From a bacterium (GTDB lineage: Bacteria; Caldisericota; Caldisericia; UBA6126), in assembly GCA_021372585.1 (NCBI GenBank), contig JAJFUD010000025.1, positions 1 through 61,689 on the forward strand: a stretch of 61,689 bases of DNA. The letters are read 5' to 3'. Shown in pieces: positions 18,494 to 26,668 of this stretch (its first letter is position 1; each line of letters begins with the position of its first letter). A program made the position numbers and the translations under genes. The notes below the pieces were generated by a model, which saw only the letters and a program-made list of their open reading frames with translations, was not told the DNA's origin and did no database searches.

Positions 18494-19252
18494 TTATACC
18501 GGAATACTCCCATGAATAAATTGCTTGGTCAAGAGGTTTGCAGGATGAGTAAAAAAAGTGTTTTTCGGAAGGCATTCGATGAGAGAACCGTTGAGTAGAA
18601 ACGCTACTCTGTCCGAGATGCGTTTGGCTTCAAACAAATCCTGCGTGACCAGCACAACCGTCATTGTCGTTTTTTGAATCCACTCCTGCAATAGATTTTC
18701 CAGCATCTGCATACCCGGTGGATCTAAATTGGCGGAAGGTTCGTCGAGGAACAAAACAGAAGGTTGTACCAGAAGGGCTCTGGCTAAAGCCAGCCTGCTT
18801 AACTCTCCTCCGGAGAGTGACCGGGCGTTTTGATAGAGCATCGGGAGTATACCGACTTGCATCAGAACCTCTTCTATTTTGCACCTGTCTGCCGGGATAT
18901 GCCGGAAGCGTGCGCTGTACCGGAGATTATCCAGTACCGATCCGGAAAAAACGACCGGTTTTTGGAACAGGTAAAGCATATGGGTTCGCAGTTGGTCGAT
19001 CTGTATTCGCTGATTTTTTGATGGATAAGAGAGAGTGACCGGCGATTGATGGGGAAAACGATACGTCACCTCTCCGGTAATGGGCTTCTCCAAAGTAGAA
19101 AGAATCCGAAGGAGTGTGGTCTTTCCGGCACCATTCGGTCCCAGGATAGTCAACACTTCTTTAGGGTAAATATCGAGTTGAATAGCTTGTAGAACCGGTT
19201 TATTTCCATAGTGGTGGGAGAGATGCTGAATACTAATCCAGGGATCTGGCAT
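18494..19252 (-). CDS. tupC: Tungstate ABC transporter ATP-binding protein
   Basis: The 252-residue ABC ATPase has Walker A GPNGAGKTT, signature LSGGELSRLALARAL, Walker B VLFLDEP and the switch His replaced by Gln in VLVTQD. It overlaps the permease gene by 20 nt. Assignment to tungstate rather than molybdate or phosphate rests on the TupA-type binding protein two genes upstream and the AOR gene downstream. Confidence 0.88.
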   Translation of the reverse strand: MPDPWISIQHLSHHYGNKPVLQAIQLDIYPKEVLTILGPNGAGKTTLLRILSTLEKPITGEVTYRFPHQSPVTLSYPSKNQRIQIDQLRTHMLYLFQKPVVFSGSVLDNLRYSARFRHIPADRCKIEEVLMQVGILPMLYQNARSLSGGELSRLALARALLVQPSVLFLDEPSANLDPPGMQMLENLLQEWIQKTTMTVVLVTQDLFEAKRISDRVAFLLNGSLIECLPKNTFFTHPANLLTKQFIHGSIPV

Positions 19253-19952
19253 GGTGTTTGATTCCTTGTGTTTGATTATAGAGAACTAAAAAAGTGTTTA
19301 CAACAAAAGAGACGAACAGAAGAATGAGGCCAAGTGCCAAAGCCCGGGCAAAATTACCCTGCCGGGTCTCGAGCATCAGCGAAGTAGTCAACGACCGGGT
19401 GAAGCCCTCGATATTGCCACCAACCAGCATCGCAGCGCCAACCTCACTGATAGCTGCGCCAAAAGCGGTAATAAGAGCCCCGAGAATGGCATGACGGGAT
19501 TCCCGGAAGAGCATCCAGCCTGCTTGCCAGCGTGTAGCACCCAGCGTGTAGGCTAACTCCCAGACAGAGGGGTTGACAGCCTGGATACCCAGGTATGTAA
19601 GACCGGTGATCACTGGCAGAGCGAGGATGACCTGCGCACAAATCATCGCCGTGGGAGTGAACAGAAGCTGCATATACCCCAAAGGACCACTACGAGAAAG
19701 CAGTAGATACACAAGTAAACCGGCGACAACAGGCGGGAAGCCCATAAACGTGAATATTAGATTCATGACCAACCGTTTCATCCTGAATTTGGAGAAAGCT
19801 AACCAGATACCGAACGGAAAACCTAGCAAAGAGGAAACCAGCAAGGCATATAGAGTCACCTTTAGAGAGAGGAACAATGCCTGAAACGTGGCAACATCTC
19901 CGTGAAGGATCAATCTCACAGCTTCGATTAAACCTTGCCAAAACGTATTCAC
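19233..19952 (-). CDS. tupB: Tungstate ABC transporter permease
   Basis: The 239-residue protein has about six membrane segments and the BPD_transp_1 coupling helix (ELAYTLGATRWQAGWMLF, with the EAA-Gly motif near residue 140). TupB-like permeases share the AAISEVGAAMLVGGNI stretch seen here. It lies 27 nt downstream of tupA and overlaps tupC. Confidence 0.9.
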   Translation of the reverse strand: MNTFWQGLIEAVRLILHGDVATFQALFLSLKVTLYALLVSSLLGFPFGIWLAFSKFRMKRLVMNLIFTFMGFPPVVAGLLVYLLLSRSGPLGYMQLLFTPTAMICAQVILALPVITGLTYLGIQAVNPSVWELAYTLGATRWQAGWMLFRESRHAILGALITAFGAAISEVGAAMLVGGNIEGFTRSLTTSLMLETRQGNFARALALGLILLFVSFVVNTFLVLYNQTQGIKHHARSLD

Positions 19953-19979
19953 AGTATAGGGATTCCTTTTATCTTGCGA

Positions 19980-21404
19980 TTATTTCTTATTCTTCAAATA
20001 TGCCTTATATTCAAGGGAATCCGGAAAAAATAAGGGAGAACCAAAATCTTTGACGCCATACTCGCCAATCATCTTTTGACCGGGGATACCGGTCATGAAC
20101 AAACAGAGCTTATTGGCGAAATCGTATTGGACATGAGGGTATTTTTGTGGACTGACCGGCATGATACCATACGGATTCAGGAGTTGGGCGGACCCTTCAT
20201 TGATAATGACAAGATTGATCTTCTTGTCTTTGATGTATTTCAGATAGGTAGCCCTGTCAGTGAGAGTGTAAGCTTGCTTTTCATTGGCCATCAGCAGGAC
20301 TGCGCCCATTCCCTGACCGGCGGAAACATACCAGGATTTTCCGGTGGGTTCGATTCCGGCAGATTTCCAGATACCAAGTTCTTTGCTATGGGTGCCTGAC
20401 TTGTCGCCACGTGAGATAAAAGTGGCTTCAGTCTGAGCGATCTTCTTGAAAGCCTCCAGAATGGAATTGGTTTCTTTGATGTCTTTTGGATCACTGGCAG
20501 GACCAATCAGGATAAAATCGTTGTACATCACATCGAGTCGGTAACTTCCGAAACCATCTTTCATGAACAGGTCTTCTGCAGCTCTATCATGGACCAGAAT
20601 GCAGTCTGCATCACCGCTTCTTGCCGTGGTAATCGCCTGACCGGTGCCGACTGAGATAACTTTTACTCTCACGTGGTTGGAAGCTTCATATATTGGGATA
20701 ATGACGTCTAATAATCCGGAATCATACGTGGAAGTAGTGGTGGAGAGAACCATGTTTTTCGGCTGAGGGGCTTTATAGTCGAGTACGTTTAGCAGCATGA
20801 CAACGGCTTCTGCACGGGTAAGGGGTTTTTGGGGAAGAAAAGTCTTATTGGTCGTGCCTTTGATGATGCTTTCCTGCATCAACCAAGCCACCTGTGTGAA
20901 AGCCCATTCCGAGATGTTGTTTTTATCTAACACATTGGCATAAGGAATCTGGTAGGCTACACCGCGTGTTTCGGCTTCCATTTTCTTCGTGAGAATCACA
21001 GCGGCTTGTTCACGGTTCACTGGTTTATCGGGTTGAAAGGTTCCATCGGGAAATCCGGCAATCCATCCTTTTGCATAGGCTTTCTGAATGAATTCGTATC
21101 CCCAATACGCTTTGGGTACATCTTTAAACGGGAGTACAGCGTCTACGCCGGCAAGTTTGCTGGCTTTTACGAGAATGGTAGAAAATTCAGCGCGGGAAAG
21201 GGGTCTGTCTGGTTGGAAGGTACCATTGGGGTATCCGGTGACAATCCCTTCCTTGATTGCTCGTTCGATCCAGGTCTTTGCCCAGTGTTTCTGAATATCA
21301 GGAAAATTGGGACCGGCAAACGTATAGGAAAAAGTGGAGAGAACTAAGGTGCTGACTAAGACAAATACACGTAATACGGCGAACCATTTTTTATTCATTG
21401 ACAT
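19980..21404 (-). CDS. tupA: SLH-anchored tungstate-binding protein (TupA fused to three SLH domains)
   Basis: The 474-residue protein has a signal peptide, three SLH repeats (about 33-205; FPDIQKHWAKTWIERAI, YPNGTFQPDRPLSRAEF and two more) and a TupA-type solute-binding domain from about 215. That domain opens with the oxyanion-binding LSTTTSTYDSGLLD motif and contains GDADCILVHDRAAED and SRGDKSGTHSKE. TupA is normally a lipoprotein; here anchoring would be through S-layer or secondary wall polymer. AAAAGGAG is the ribosome site. It leads tupA-tupB-tupC-aor behind a structured leader. Confidence 0.92.
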   Translation of the reverse strand: MSMNKKWFAVLRVFVLVSTLVLSTFSYTFAGPNFPDIQKHWAKTWIERAIKEGIVTGYPNGTFQPDRPLSRAEFSTILVKASKLAGVDAVLPFKDVPKAYWGYEFIQKAYAKGWIAGFPDGTFQPDKPVNREQAAVILTKKMEAETRGVAYQIPYANVLDKNNISEWAFTQVAWLMQESIIKGTTNKTFLPQKPLTRAEAVVMLLNVLDYKAPQPKNMVLSTTTSTYDSGLLDVIIPIYEASNHVRVKVISVGTGQAITTARSGDADCILVHDRAAEDLFMKDGFGSYRLDVMYNDFILIGPASDPKDIKETNSILEAFKKIAQTEATFISRGDKSGTHSKELGIWKSAGIEPTGKSWYVSAGQGMGAVLLMANEKQAYTLTDRATYLKYIKDKKINLVIINEGSAQLLNPYGIMPVSPQKYPHVQYDFANKLCLFMTGIPGQKMIGEYGVKDFGSPLFFPDSLEYKAYLKNKK

Positions 21405-21500
21405 CTCCTTTTCATAATGGGAGGCAAAACCGTTTCCTGTCTTACCCTACCGGCAGAGTGCCGTGGCTCTCGCTTTAGGCGTTTCTGCTCGAAGATACAT
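21405..21500 (-). promoter_or_regulatory. Structured 5' leader of the tungsten operon, candidate riboswitch
   Basis: Between the predicted promoter and the tupA ATG, the RNA can form nested helices: P1 pairs 21488-21480 with 21432-21424 (nine positions, one G-U, one mismatch), P2 pairs 21479-21476 with 21449-21446, and P3 is a five-pair hairpin (21463-21459 with 21455-21451) closed by a three-base loop. A CCTCC run at about 21423-21418 lies just after P1 and can pair with the GGAG ribosome site. The layout suits ligand-controlled translation. Moco/Tuco RNA is the obvious class to test given the genes, but I could not match the consensus from memory. Confidence 0.5.
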
Positions 21501-21505
21501 CAACG

Positions 21506-21533
21506 ATTATAAGAAGTTCCCCCTCTTAGTCAA
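21506..21533 (-). promoter_or_regulatory. Promoter of tupABC-aor
   Basis: On the minus strand TTGACT (21533-21528) and a perfect TATAAT (21511-21506) are separated by 16 nt. Transcription would start near 21500, giving a leader of about 95 nt. Confidence 0.65.
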
Positions 21534-21570
21534 CCAACAATGTTTCACCAGAGGAACAAATCACCAAACC

Positions 21571-21609
21571 AAAAAAAATAAATTGGGACTGTCCCAATTT
21601 ATTTTTTTT
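21571..21609. terminator. Bidirectional terminator-like perfect inverted repeat
   Basis: Arms 21571-21589 and 21591-21609 are perfect 19-bp inverted repeats with a single-base centre and consist of an A-tract, TAAATT, GGGAC and their complements. In either direction the stem is followed by a run of U. It overlaps the stop codon of the SecD-like gene (TAA at 21610-21608) and would insulate the tungsten promoter. It also resembles the GGGAC-type palindromes that form REP families. Confidence 0.75.
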
Positions 21610-22306
21610 ACCGATTTTCAGCTTTCACAATATTGATAATAGCCGGAATCGCTCCTCCTTTTAATAAAGCGGTAGTTTGCTGAACTACTTTCATAGCATC
21701 AGTAGAGGGGCCACCAAAAGTGAGAATCACAATGCCATTCTCAATAGCATCATGCACTACCGGAGACATGATCGGTTCTTCATCCAGATTAATACTGATC
21801 TGTCTACCGATGTTTTTTTGGGTGCCAATTGCGAAAAGTCTTTTACCTTCATCATCAAACTCGAGTTTGATAATTGGTTCCTGTTGTCCACCATCCATCA
21901 TTTTCCGCATTGAGTAAGTGACATTTTTCAGATGGTCTCCGGTGACGATGATACCGCCTTGATCATCCGTGAAGGTTAGCTTTCCGGGTTTTCCCAGTAC
22001 GGTTTTTACCTCCTCTAAATCCGTATAGCCAACGATTTCAATCATTAAGGTCTGCCCTTGAATGGTTATTTTATTCGAAAAAGCGCCAAGAAATTCGATT
22101 CTCTTCTCCATAACTGCTTTAATGCTGGCTAACTCCTGCTTGGAAAAGGATTTTTTGGTTTCATCAAGTGGCTTTACGTTGATTTCCAGGTATAGATCGG
22201 GGTTACGCTTTACTGTCTGATCACCGCCGCTACAGGATGCCATGAAAGTAGCGATTACTGGAAGTAAACAAAGAATAAGAAGCTTCGTCACTTTAGATTG
22301 AGTCAT
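21608..22306 (-). CDS. Lipoprotein with a stand-alone SecD head-like domain
   Basis: The 232-residue protein has a lipoprotein signal ending MASC and then resembles the first extracytoplasmic (P1 head) domain of SecD: EINVKPLDETKKSFS, the helix AVMEKRIEFLGAFS, GKPGKLTFTDDQGG and PIIKLEFDDEGKRLFAI. No SecD transmembrane domain is present. The ATG at 22306 has GAGG upstream and gives the best signal peptide. Possible roles are an accessory to protein export or an unrelated use of the fold; neither can be shown. Confidence 0.75.
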   Translation of the reverse strand: MTQSKVTKLLILCLLPVIATFMASCSGGDQTVKRNPDLYLEINVKPLDETKKSFSKQELASIKAVMEKRIEFLGAFSNKITIQGQTLMIEIVGYTDLEEVKTVLGKPGKLTFTDDQGGIIVTGDHLKNVTYSMRKMMDGGQQEPIIKLEFDDEGKRLFAIGTQKNIGRQISINLDEEPIMSPVVHDAIENGIVILTFGGPSTDAMKVVQQTTALLKGGAIPAIINIVKAENR

Positions 22307-22398
22307 ACAAACCTCACTATTTCTCTTCATACGCACTTTTGATTGAACAACCGTTCATCATTCTATTTCAATCTTGTTTAATTGAGATAAATTTACCC

Positions 22399-22593
22399 TT
22401 AATTCCATAGAATATCAAATCTATCTTGTCGATAACCTGTGAATACTATCCCTCCATTTTTTATTATCGTTTGCAAAGCTTTGCATCCAAATGGGCACAT
22501 CAGCAGGAAAATCAGCACAAACAGCCAGAGGTTTCCGGCTGGATGAGTGAAGCTATGTTTTCGATTTAAACTTTGATTTCGATTCATACTCAT
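22399..22593 (-). CDS. Possible small membrane protein
   Basis: This 64-codon frame has a basic start, one hydrophobic segment (LWLFVLIFLLMCPFGC) and a polar tail. It lies in the 360-nt gap between the SecD-like gene and the HAD phosphatase. No ribosome site at proper spacing is seen, and its upstream part overlaps the phosphatase promoter. It may be a chance frame. Confidence 0.25.
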   Translation of the reverse strand: MSMNRNQSLNRKHSFTHPAGNLWLFVLIFLLMCPFGCKALQTIIKNGGIVFTGYRQDRFDILWN

Positions 22594-22610
22594 CGTAATG
22601 TTTAGTATAA
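22582..22610 (+). promoter_or_regulatory. Possible promoter of the HAD phosphatase gene
   Basis: A perfect TATAAT at 22605-22610 is preceded after 17 nt by TTCATA at 22582-22587, 58 nt before the ATG at 22668. The -35 match is modest. Confidence 0.4.
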
Positions 22611-22667
22611 TCTCCTATACTGGAATGAGTCGAAGTGGGAATGCAGGAAAAAATGAGGGGGTAAGCA

Positions 22668-23318
22668 ATGTGGCAGGGAGTGATTTTTGACTTGGACGGA
22701 ACGCTGTTAGACACGATTGCCGATTTGGGCGACGCCATGAACGAAGTGTTGGTAAACCATAGCTGGCCGGTTTTTTCTATTGCGGATTATAAAGAGAAAA
22801 TCGGAGATGGTATTGACCAGTTGGTGAAACGTTCTGTTCCGATGAATATGGCTTATGATGCTGAAGTACTATCTCCCTTTATTCAGGAATTTGTCAAAAT
22901 CTATGAGCAGCGCTGGCATGTGAAGACAAAACCATATCCAGGTATCTTGCCTTTACTGCATACACTGCAGAAAAAAAAGGTAAAATTGGCTATTCTTTCG
23001 AATAAGATGGATTCCTTCACCCAATTATGCGTCCGGCATTTTTTCCCGGATATTCAGTTTGACGAAATAATAGGGTCCGTAGAAGGTATGCCCAAAAAAC
23101 CTGATCCCCAATGTGCTCTTCAAATTGCAGACCATCTACAACTAGATCCTAAAGAGACATTGTATGTGGGTGACACCCCTATTGATATGAATACCGCTAA
23201 CCATGCAGGGATGAAAGCGATAGGAGTAAGTTGGGGTTTTCGGTCTGCTAATCAATTGGTGGAGAGTGGGGCTATGATCATTCTGAATAAACCGGAATTC
23301 TTAGAATGGCTGTTTTAA
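22668..23318 (+). CDS. gph: HAD-superfamily phosphatase, phosphoglycolate phosphatase-like
   Basis: The 216-residue protein has HAD motif I FDLDGTLLDT, motif II in AILSNK, Lys of motif III in GMPKKPDP and motif IV GDTPIDM. A helical cap lies at about 15-85, as in Gph/PGP enzymes. Phosphoglycolate is the usual guess but HAD substrate prediction is weak. GAGGGGG precedes the ATG. Its last 18 nt overlap the convergent membrane-protein gene. Confidence 0.88.
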   Translation: MWQGVIFDLDGTLLDTIADLGDAMNEVLVNHSWPVFSIADYKEKIGDGIDQLVKRSVPMNMAYDAEVLSPFIQEFVKIYEQRWHVKTKPYPGILPLLHTLQKKKVKLAILSNKMDSFTQLCVRHFFPDIQFDEIIGSVEGMPKKPDPQCALQIADHLQLDPKETLYVGDTPIDMNTANHAGMKAIGVSWGFRSANQLVESGAMIILNKPEFLEWLF

Positions 23319-23795
23319 TCTCTCTATCCAATAGTCCGGCTTGTTCGTAGCGAATACCACTTCCCGTTTTTTATTTTTCAGCGCGATGACCACGCATGGC
23401 TTGCTGGGTATGTTATAGACTAAACGGAATTTTCCTCTGTAATATCTCGATCGCAATCCCCATCCACCATAAGCTAGAAACGGGTTGGAGGTATCCCGGT
23501 AAACACTCTCAATATCGCTATATGGTATGGTGGAATGTAAAAACCCATAACGTATCTGCAATACTCCGAGTTGGTACTCTATTTTCAACTTGCGGAATTG
23601 GTACAGAAAGACGGTCAGGATAGCAAAAAACAACGTCATTACCCAATTAAACCACACCGGACCGGGATTAGATTCTTTGATGATACCTTTGTTCTGCAGG
23701 ATTGCTAAAACCGGAAACAGTAATACGATCAGGATAAAGGCACCATACATAAAAACAAAACCGGTAAAAGGGACTTCTTCATAATCTTGATTCAT
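23301..23795 (-). CDS. Membrane protein with a PH-like domain
   Basis: The 164-residue protein has two N-terminal membrane helices (FVFMYGAFILIVLLFPVL and FNWVMTLFFAILTVFLY) followed by a beta-rich region (QLGVLQIRYGFLHSTIPYSD, CVVIALKNKKREVVFATN) typical of bacterial PH-like domains of the YdbS/YvbH kind. Function is unknown. It overlaps the phosphatase gene tail to tail by 18 nt. The 278 nt upstream, to 24073, show no feature I can name. Confidence 0.7.
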   Translation of the reverse strand: MNQDYEEVPFTGFVFMYGAFILIVLLFPVLAILQNKGIIKESNPGPVWFNWVMTLFFAILTVFLYQFRKLKIEYQLGVLQIRYGFLHSTIPYSDIESVYRDTSNPFLAYGGWGLRSRYYRGKFRLVYNIPSKPCVVIALKNKKREVVFATNKPDYWIERLKQPF

Positions 23796-24073
23796 CTTTC
23801 ACCTCAATAAACCAACAATAATGCTGTCCCGATTCTGAAAAACAGCCCGGAACCAAGCTTAAATTGTTTTCTGGCCATAATTATACTCGTAAACTCCTGG
23901 AAAATATAGATTTCCGGATTACCGGGCAAAACCAAGTGGTTTTCCGAGAGACCATTTTAAATGGAAAAAAAATAATCTGAACAGCCATATGATTGTGATC
24001 TTTGATGTATACTATTGGTAACCAAAAGTTTTCTTAATCGGCTGTATGAAATTTTTTTCAGGAGGTTTCTTTT

Positions 24074-24496
24074 ATGAAGCGCTTATTAACAGTGGAAGAA
24101 GTCAAAAGAGCTTTTATCAATATGGACAAAGAGTGTTCGCCGAAAGAGATGGAAAAAGTCAGTAAAGAGATGTCCCACATCTTTTTTGCGCAAAGTCCTT
24201 ACAAAATTGAGTATTTACAGGATCAGTACAACTCTTTTATGGGTGTAGAAGAGGAAGAAGCGATCAAAAAGGCTTCTTGGGAATTTTCTTCCTCCAATGA
24301 GGTAATTTGCCTTAAAAAGCATATGCAGAGCTTGTATCGGGAAGCGGAAAAAGAAACCGGAAAATGGTTTTCATTTGTTGATTTTATTGCCGTACTGAAC
24401 AGACAAGTCGAGAATCTGGATATTCTCTTAATTGAGACAGATAATGGCGGAATCGCTGTGGTGCGCAGAGCCAATTATTGCGTAATCAGCGAATAA
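24074..24496 (+). CDS. Hypothetical soluble protein
   Basis: This 140-residue acidic protein of mixed helical character has no signal peptide or membrane segment. I do not recognise it. The first 75 residues are helical and Glu/Lys-rich (TVEEVKRAFINMDKECSPKE), and the C-terminus is beta-like (ILLIETDNGGIAVVRRANYC). A strong AGGAGG ribosome site before the ATG supports that it is translated. It stands alone between two convergent or divergent neighbours and ends 7 nt from the P-type ATPase. Confidence 0.7.
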   Translation: MKRLLTVEEVKRAFINMDKECSPKEMEKVSKEMSHIFFAQSPYKIEYLQDQYNSFMGVEEEEAIKKASWEFSSSNEVICLKKHMQSLYREAEKETGKWFSFVDFIAVLNRQVENLDILLIETDNGGIAVVRRANYCVISE

Positions 24497-24502
24497 AAAT
24501 AT

Positions 24503-26668
24503 TTACCCGTTAGGGGGGATATAAAAAACTCGGACTGAATTGAGGATGGCTAGTAAAGCGATGCCTACATCTCCAAACACCGCCATCCAGAGAGTAGATT
24601 TTCCAAACAGTCCTAATGCAAGGATGATAGCTTTGCCAACCAGCGAGAGAACAATATTCTCCCAGACGATGGTTTTGGTTTTCTTCGCAATCTGAATCGC
24701 TATCGGTAATTTAATGAGTTTGTCTTCCATAATGACCATATCAGCAGCTTCTATCGCTGCCTCTGATCCTAAAGCCCCCATAGCGATCCCGATATCGCTT
24801 CTGGCAATGACAGGGGCATCATTGACTCCATCACCGACAAACGCTGTTTTTTGTGATTTCGACAGGGTCTGCTGGTAAGCCTCTAAGCGCTCTACTTTCT
24901 CTTCCGGTAATAGTTCTGCCCAAGCCTGGTCAAATTGTAATTCATCCGCGAGTTTCTGCACCCTTTCTTTATGATCTCCGGATAATAAGATCAGCTGCTT
25001 GATGCCAAGTTTTTTCAGTTTTTGGAGAGCCGTTTTTGCATCCGGTTTCAGTGTATCCTCAACTATAATACCGCCAAGCCATTTTTTATCTAATGCCAAT
25101 AATATATTGAGTGGGGGGGTATCTTTCGGCGGCAGGGTGGTTCCGTTTTCTTCCAGCCAGCCGATATGTCCTATCACGATCTCATGTTGCTGGTAAGTAG
25201 CGATAATCCCTTTTCCGGGAATCTCTCGGTAATGCTGATATTCTCCCGGATTTGGCTGATTCTTTATTTCTTGTTGAATTATCTTGGCAATGGGGTGGTT
25301 CGAAAAAAACTCTCCAATCTCCATCCATTGCTTTATTTGGTCGTGAGTTACATCCGAAGCGGAGATCCACTCACTGATTTTGAGTTTGCCTTCCGTGATC
25401 GTGCCGGTTTTATCAAAGAACAAGCTGTGAATACCGGTCATATTCTCTAAGGCTTGAGTACCTTTGATAATGACACCTTGCTTAGAAGCAGCGCCTAATC
25501 CGTTCATCATGGTTAATGGTATGGAGATAATCAGCGCACATGGGCAAGAGACGACTAAGAAAACCAATGCACGGTACAAAGATACTTCGAAAGTCCAATG
25601 CAAAAGAAGCGGAGATAAAAGCAGCACTAACAGGGAACAGCTCACTACAATGGGTGTGTACACAGCAGAAAAACGGGTGATGAATTTTTCCGTTTTGGTT
25701 TTATGCTTGAGAGAGGACTCCACTAATGTCAAAATTCTGGAGATCATCGATTCATGGATATTTTTCGTGACGGTGATTTGAATGGAGCCGGTTAAGTTGA
25801 TATAGCCTGCATAAAGCGTATCTTCCTTTTGAAAATGCCTTGGCAGGGATTCACCGGTAATAGTGGAGGTATCCAGATCGCTGAATCCTGAAGAGAGGAT
25901 ACCGTCCAAGGGAATTCTTTCCCCTGGTTTGATGATCAGGATATCCCCGATTTTTACCTCGTTTGCTGGTATCTGCTCCATGTGATCATGGGATATCCGA
26001 AGAACAGATTCAGGTTTGAGAGATAACAGGGAGGTAATTGTCTTTTTGGATTTCTGAACCGCCCTCTCTTCCAGCCATTCTCCCACTTGATAGAATAGCA
26101 TAATCGCCATTGCTTCAGAATACTCATGAATTCCAAACGCTCCTATCGAAGCAATGCTCATTAGAGCCTTCTCTTCCAGCCATTTCCCTTGCATCATTCG
26201 ATTAAGAAATGTCATCAGCACAGGATAGCCAAGAATCAGGAAACTAACCATGTAAAGGATTAATTGGACGGTATTGGAGGTATGCAGGATGGCAGCTAAT
26301 AGCCAGCCCAGTATACCAATGGGCACATGAATCCATTTTCTATACGATGAAGATCGCTTTGGTTCCGAGACTTGCTTAATCCCGTTGCAGACGTTACAGT
26401 GAATGTCTTGCTGGAGAATGGTATGATCATTTTCAGAAGTGATTTCTTTCTTTTCCGGACCTGGACATGGTCTGACAGATTCAATGATGGTTTGAACCCC
26501 TTGCAAGATACTCGTCATGGCAGATTTCGATCTGATTTCTATACTCAGTGTACTTTGTTGATGGTTGATCGTGACTTTTCCGACATCTGGTAAAGCAGAG
26601 ATGTCGCGTATAAGATGGTCTTCGCATGATTGACAGTATGCTTTGTCGAGAGGGATTTGGTGTATCAT
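24503..26668 (-). CDS. Heavy-metal P1B ATPase (Zn/Cd/Pb type)
   Basis: The 721-residue protein has a degenerate N-terminal HMA-like domain (AYCQSCEDH), a second Cys pair (HCNVCNG), CPC in VVSCPCALIIS, DKTGTIT, SNHPIAK and GDGVNDAPV. The last membrane segment and CPC context fit the ZntA/CadA group. It would export divalent soft metals. Its start overlaps the moeB-like gene by 4 nt, making it the last gene of the pterin-cofactor operon, an unusual place for a metal-resistance pump. Confidence 0.88.
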   Translation of the reverse strand: MIHQIPLDKAYCQSCEDHLIRDISALPDVGKVTINHQQSTLSIEIRSKSAMTSILQGVQTIIESVRPCPGPEKKEITSENDHTILQQDIHCNVCNGIKQVSEPKRSSSYRKWIHVPIGILGWLLAAILHTSNTVQLILYMVSFLILGYPVLMTFLNRMMQGKWLEEKALMSIASIGAFGIHEYSEAMAIMLFYQVGEWLEERAVQKSKKTITSLLSLKPESVLRISHDHMEQIPANEVKIGDILIIKPGERIPLDGILSSGFSDLDTSTITGESLPRHFQKEDTLYAGYINLTGSIQITVTKNIHESMISRILTLVESSLKHKTKTEKFITRFSAVYTPIVVSCSLLVLLLSPLLLHWTFEVSLYRALVFLVVSCPCALIISIPLTMMNGLGAASKQGVIIKGTQALENMTGIHSLFFDKTGTITEGKLKISEWISASDVTHDQIKQWMEIGEFFSNHPIAKIIQQEIKNQPNPGEYQHYREIPGKGIIATYQQHEIVIGHIGWLEENGTTLPPKDTPPLNILLALDKKWLGGIIVEDTLKPDAKTALQKLKKLGIKQLILLSGDHKERVQKLADELQFDQAWAELLPEEKVERLEAYQQTLSKSQKTAFVGDGVNDAPVIARSDIGIAMGALGSEAAIEAADMVIMEDKLIKLPIAIQIAKKTKTIVWENIVLSLVGKAIILALGLFGKSTLWMAVFGDVGIALLAILNSVRVFYIPPNG

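Noticed and set aside
21405-21500. Cyclic-di-GMP-I, cobalamin or SAM riboswitch in the tungsten-operon leader
   Set aside because: I compared the remembered cores (for example the GCAAAGC and CUGA boxes) and none matches. Only the neutral label 'structured leader' is supported.
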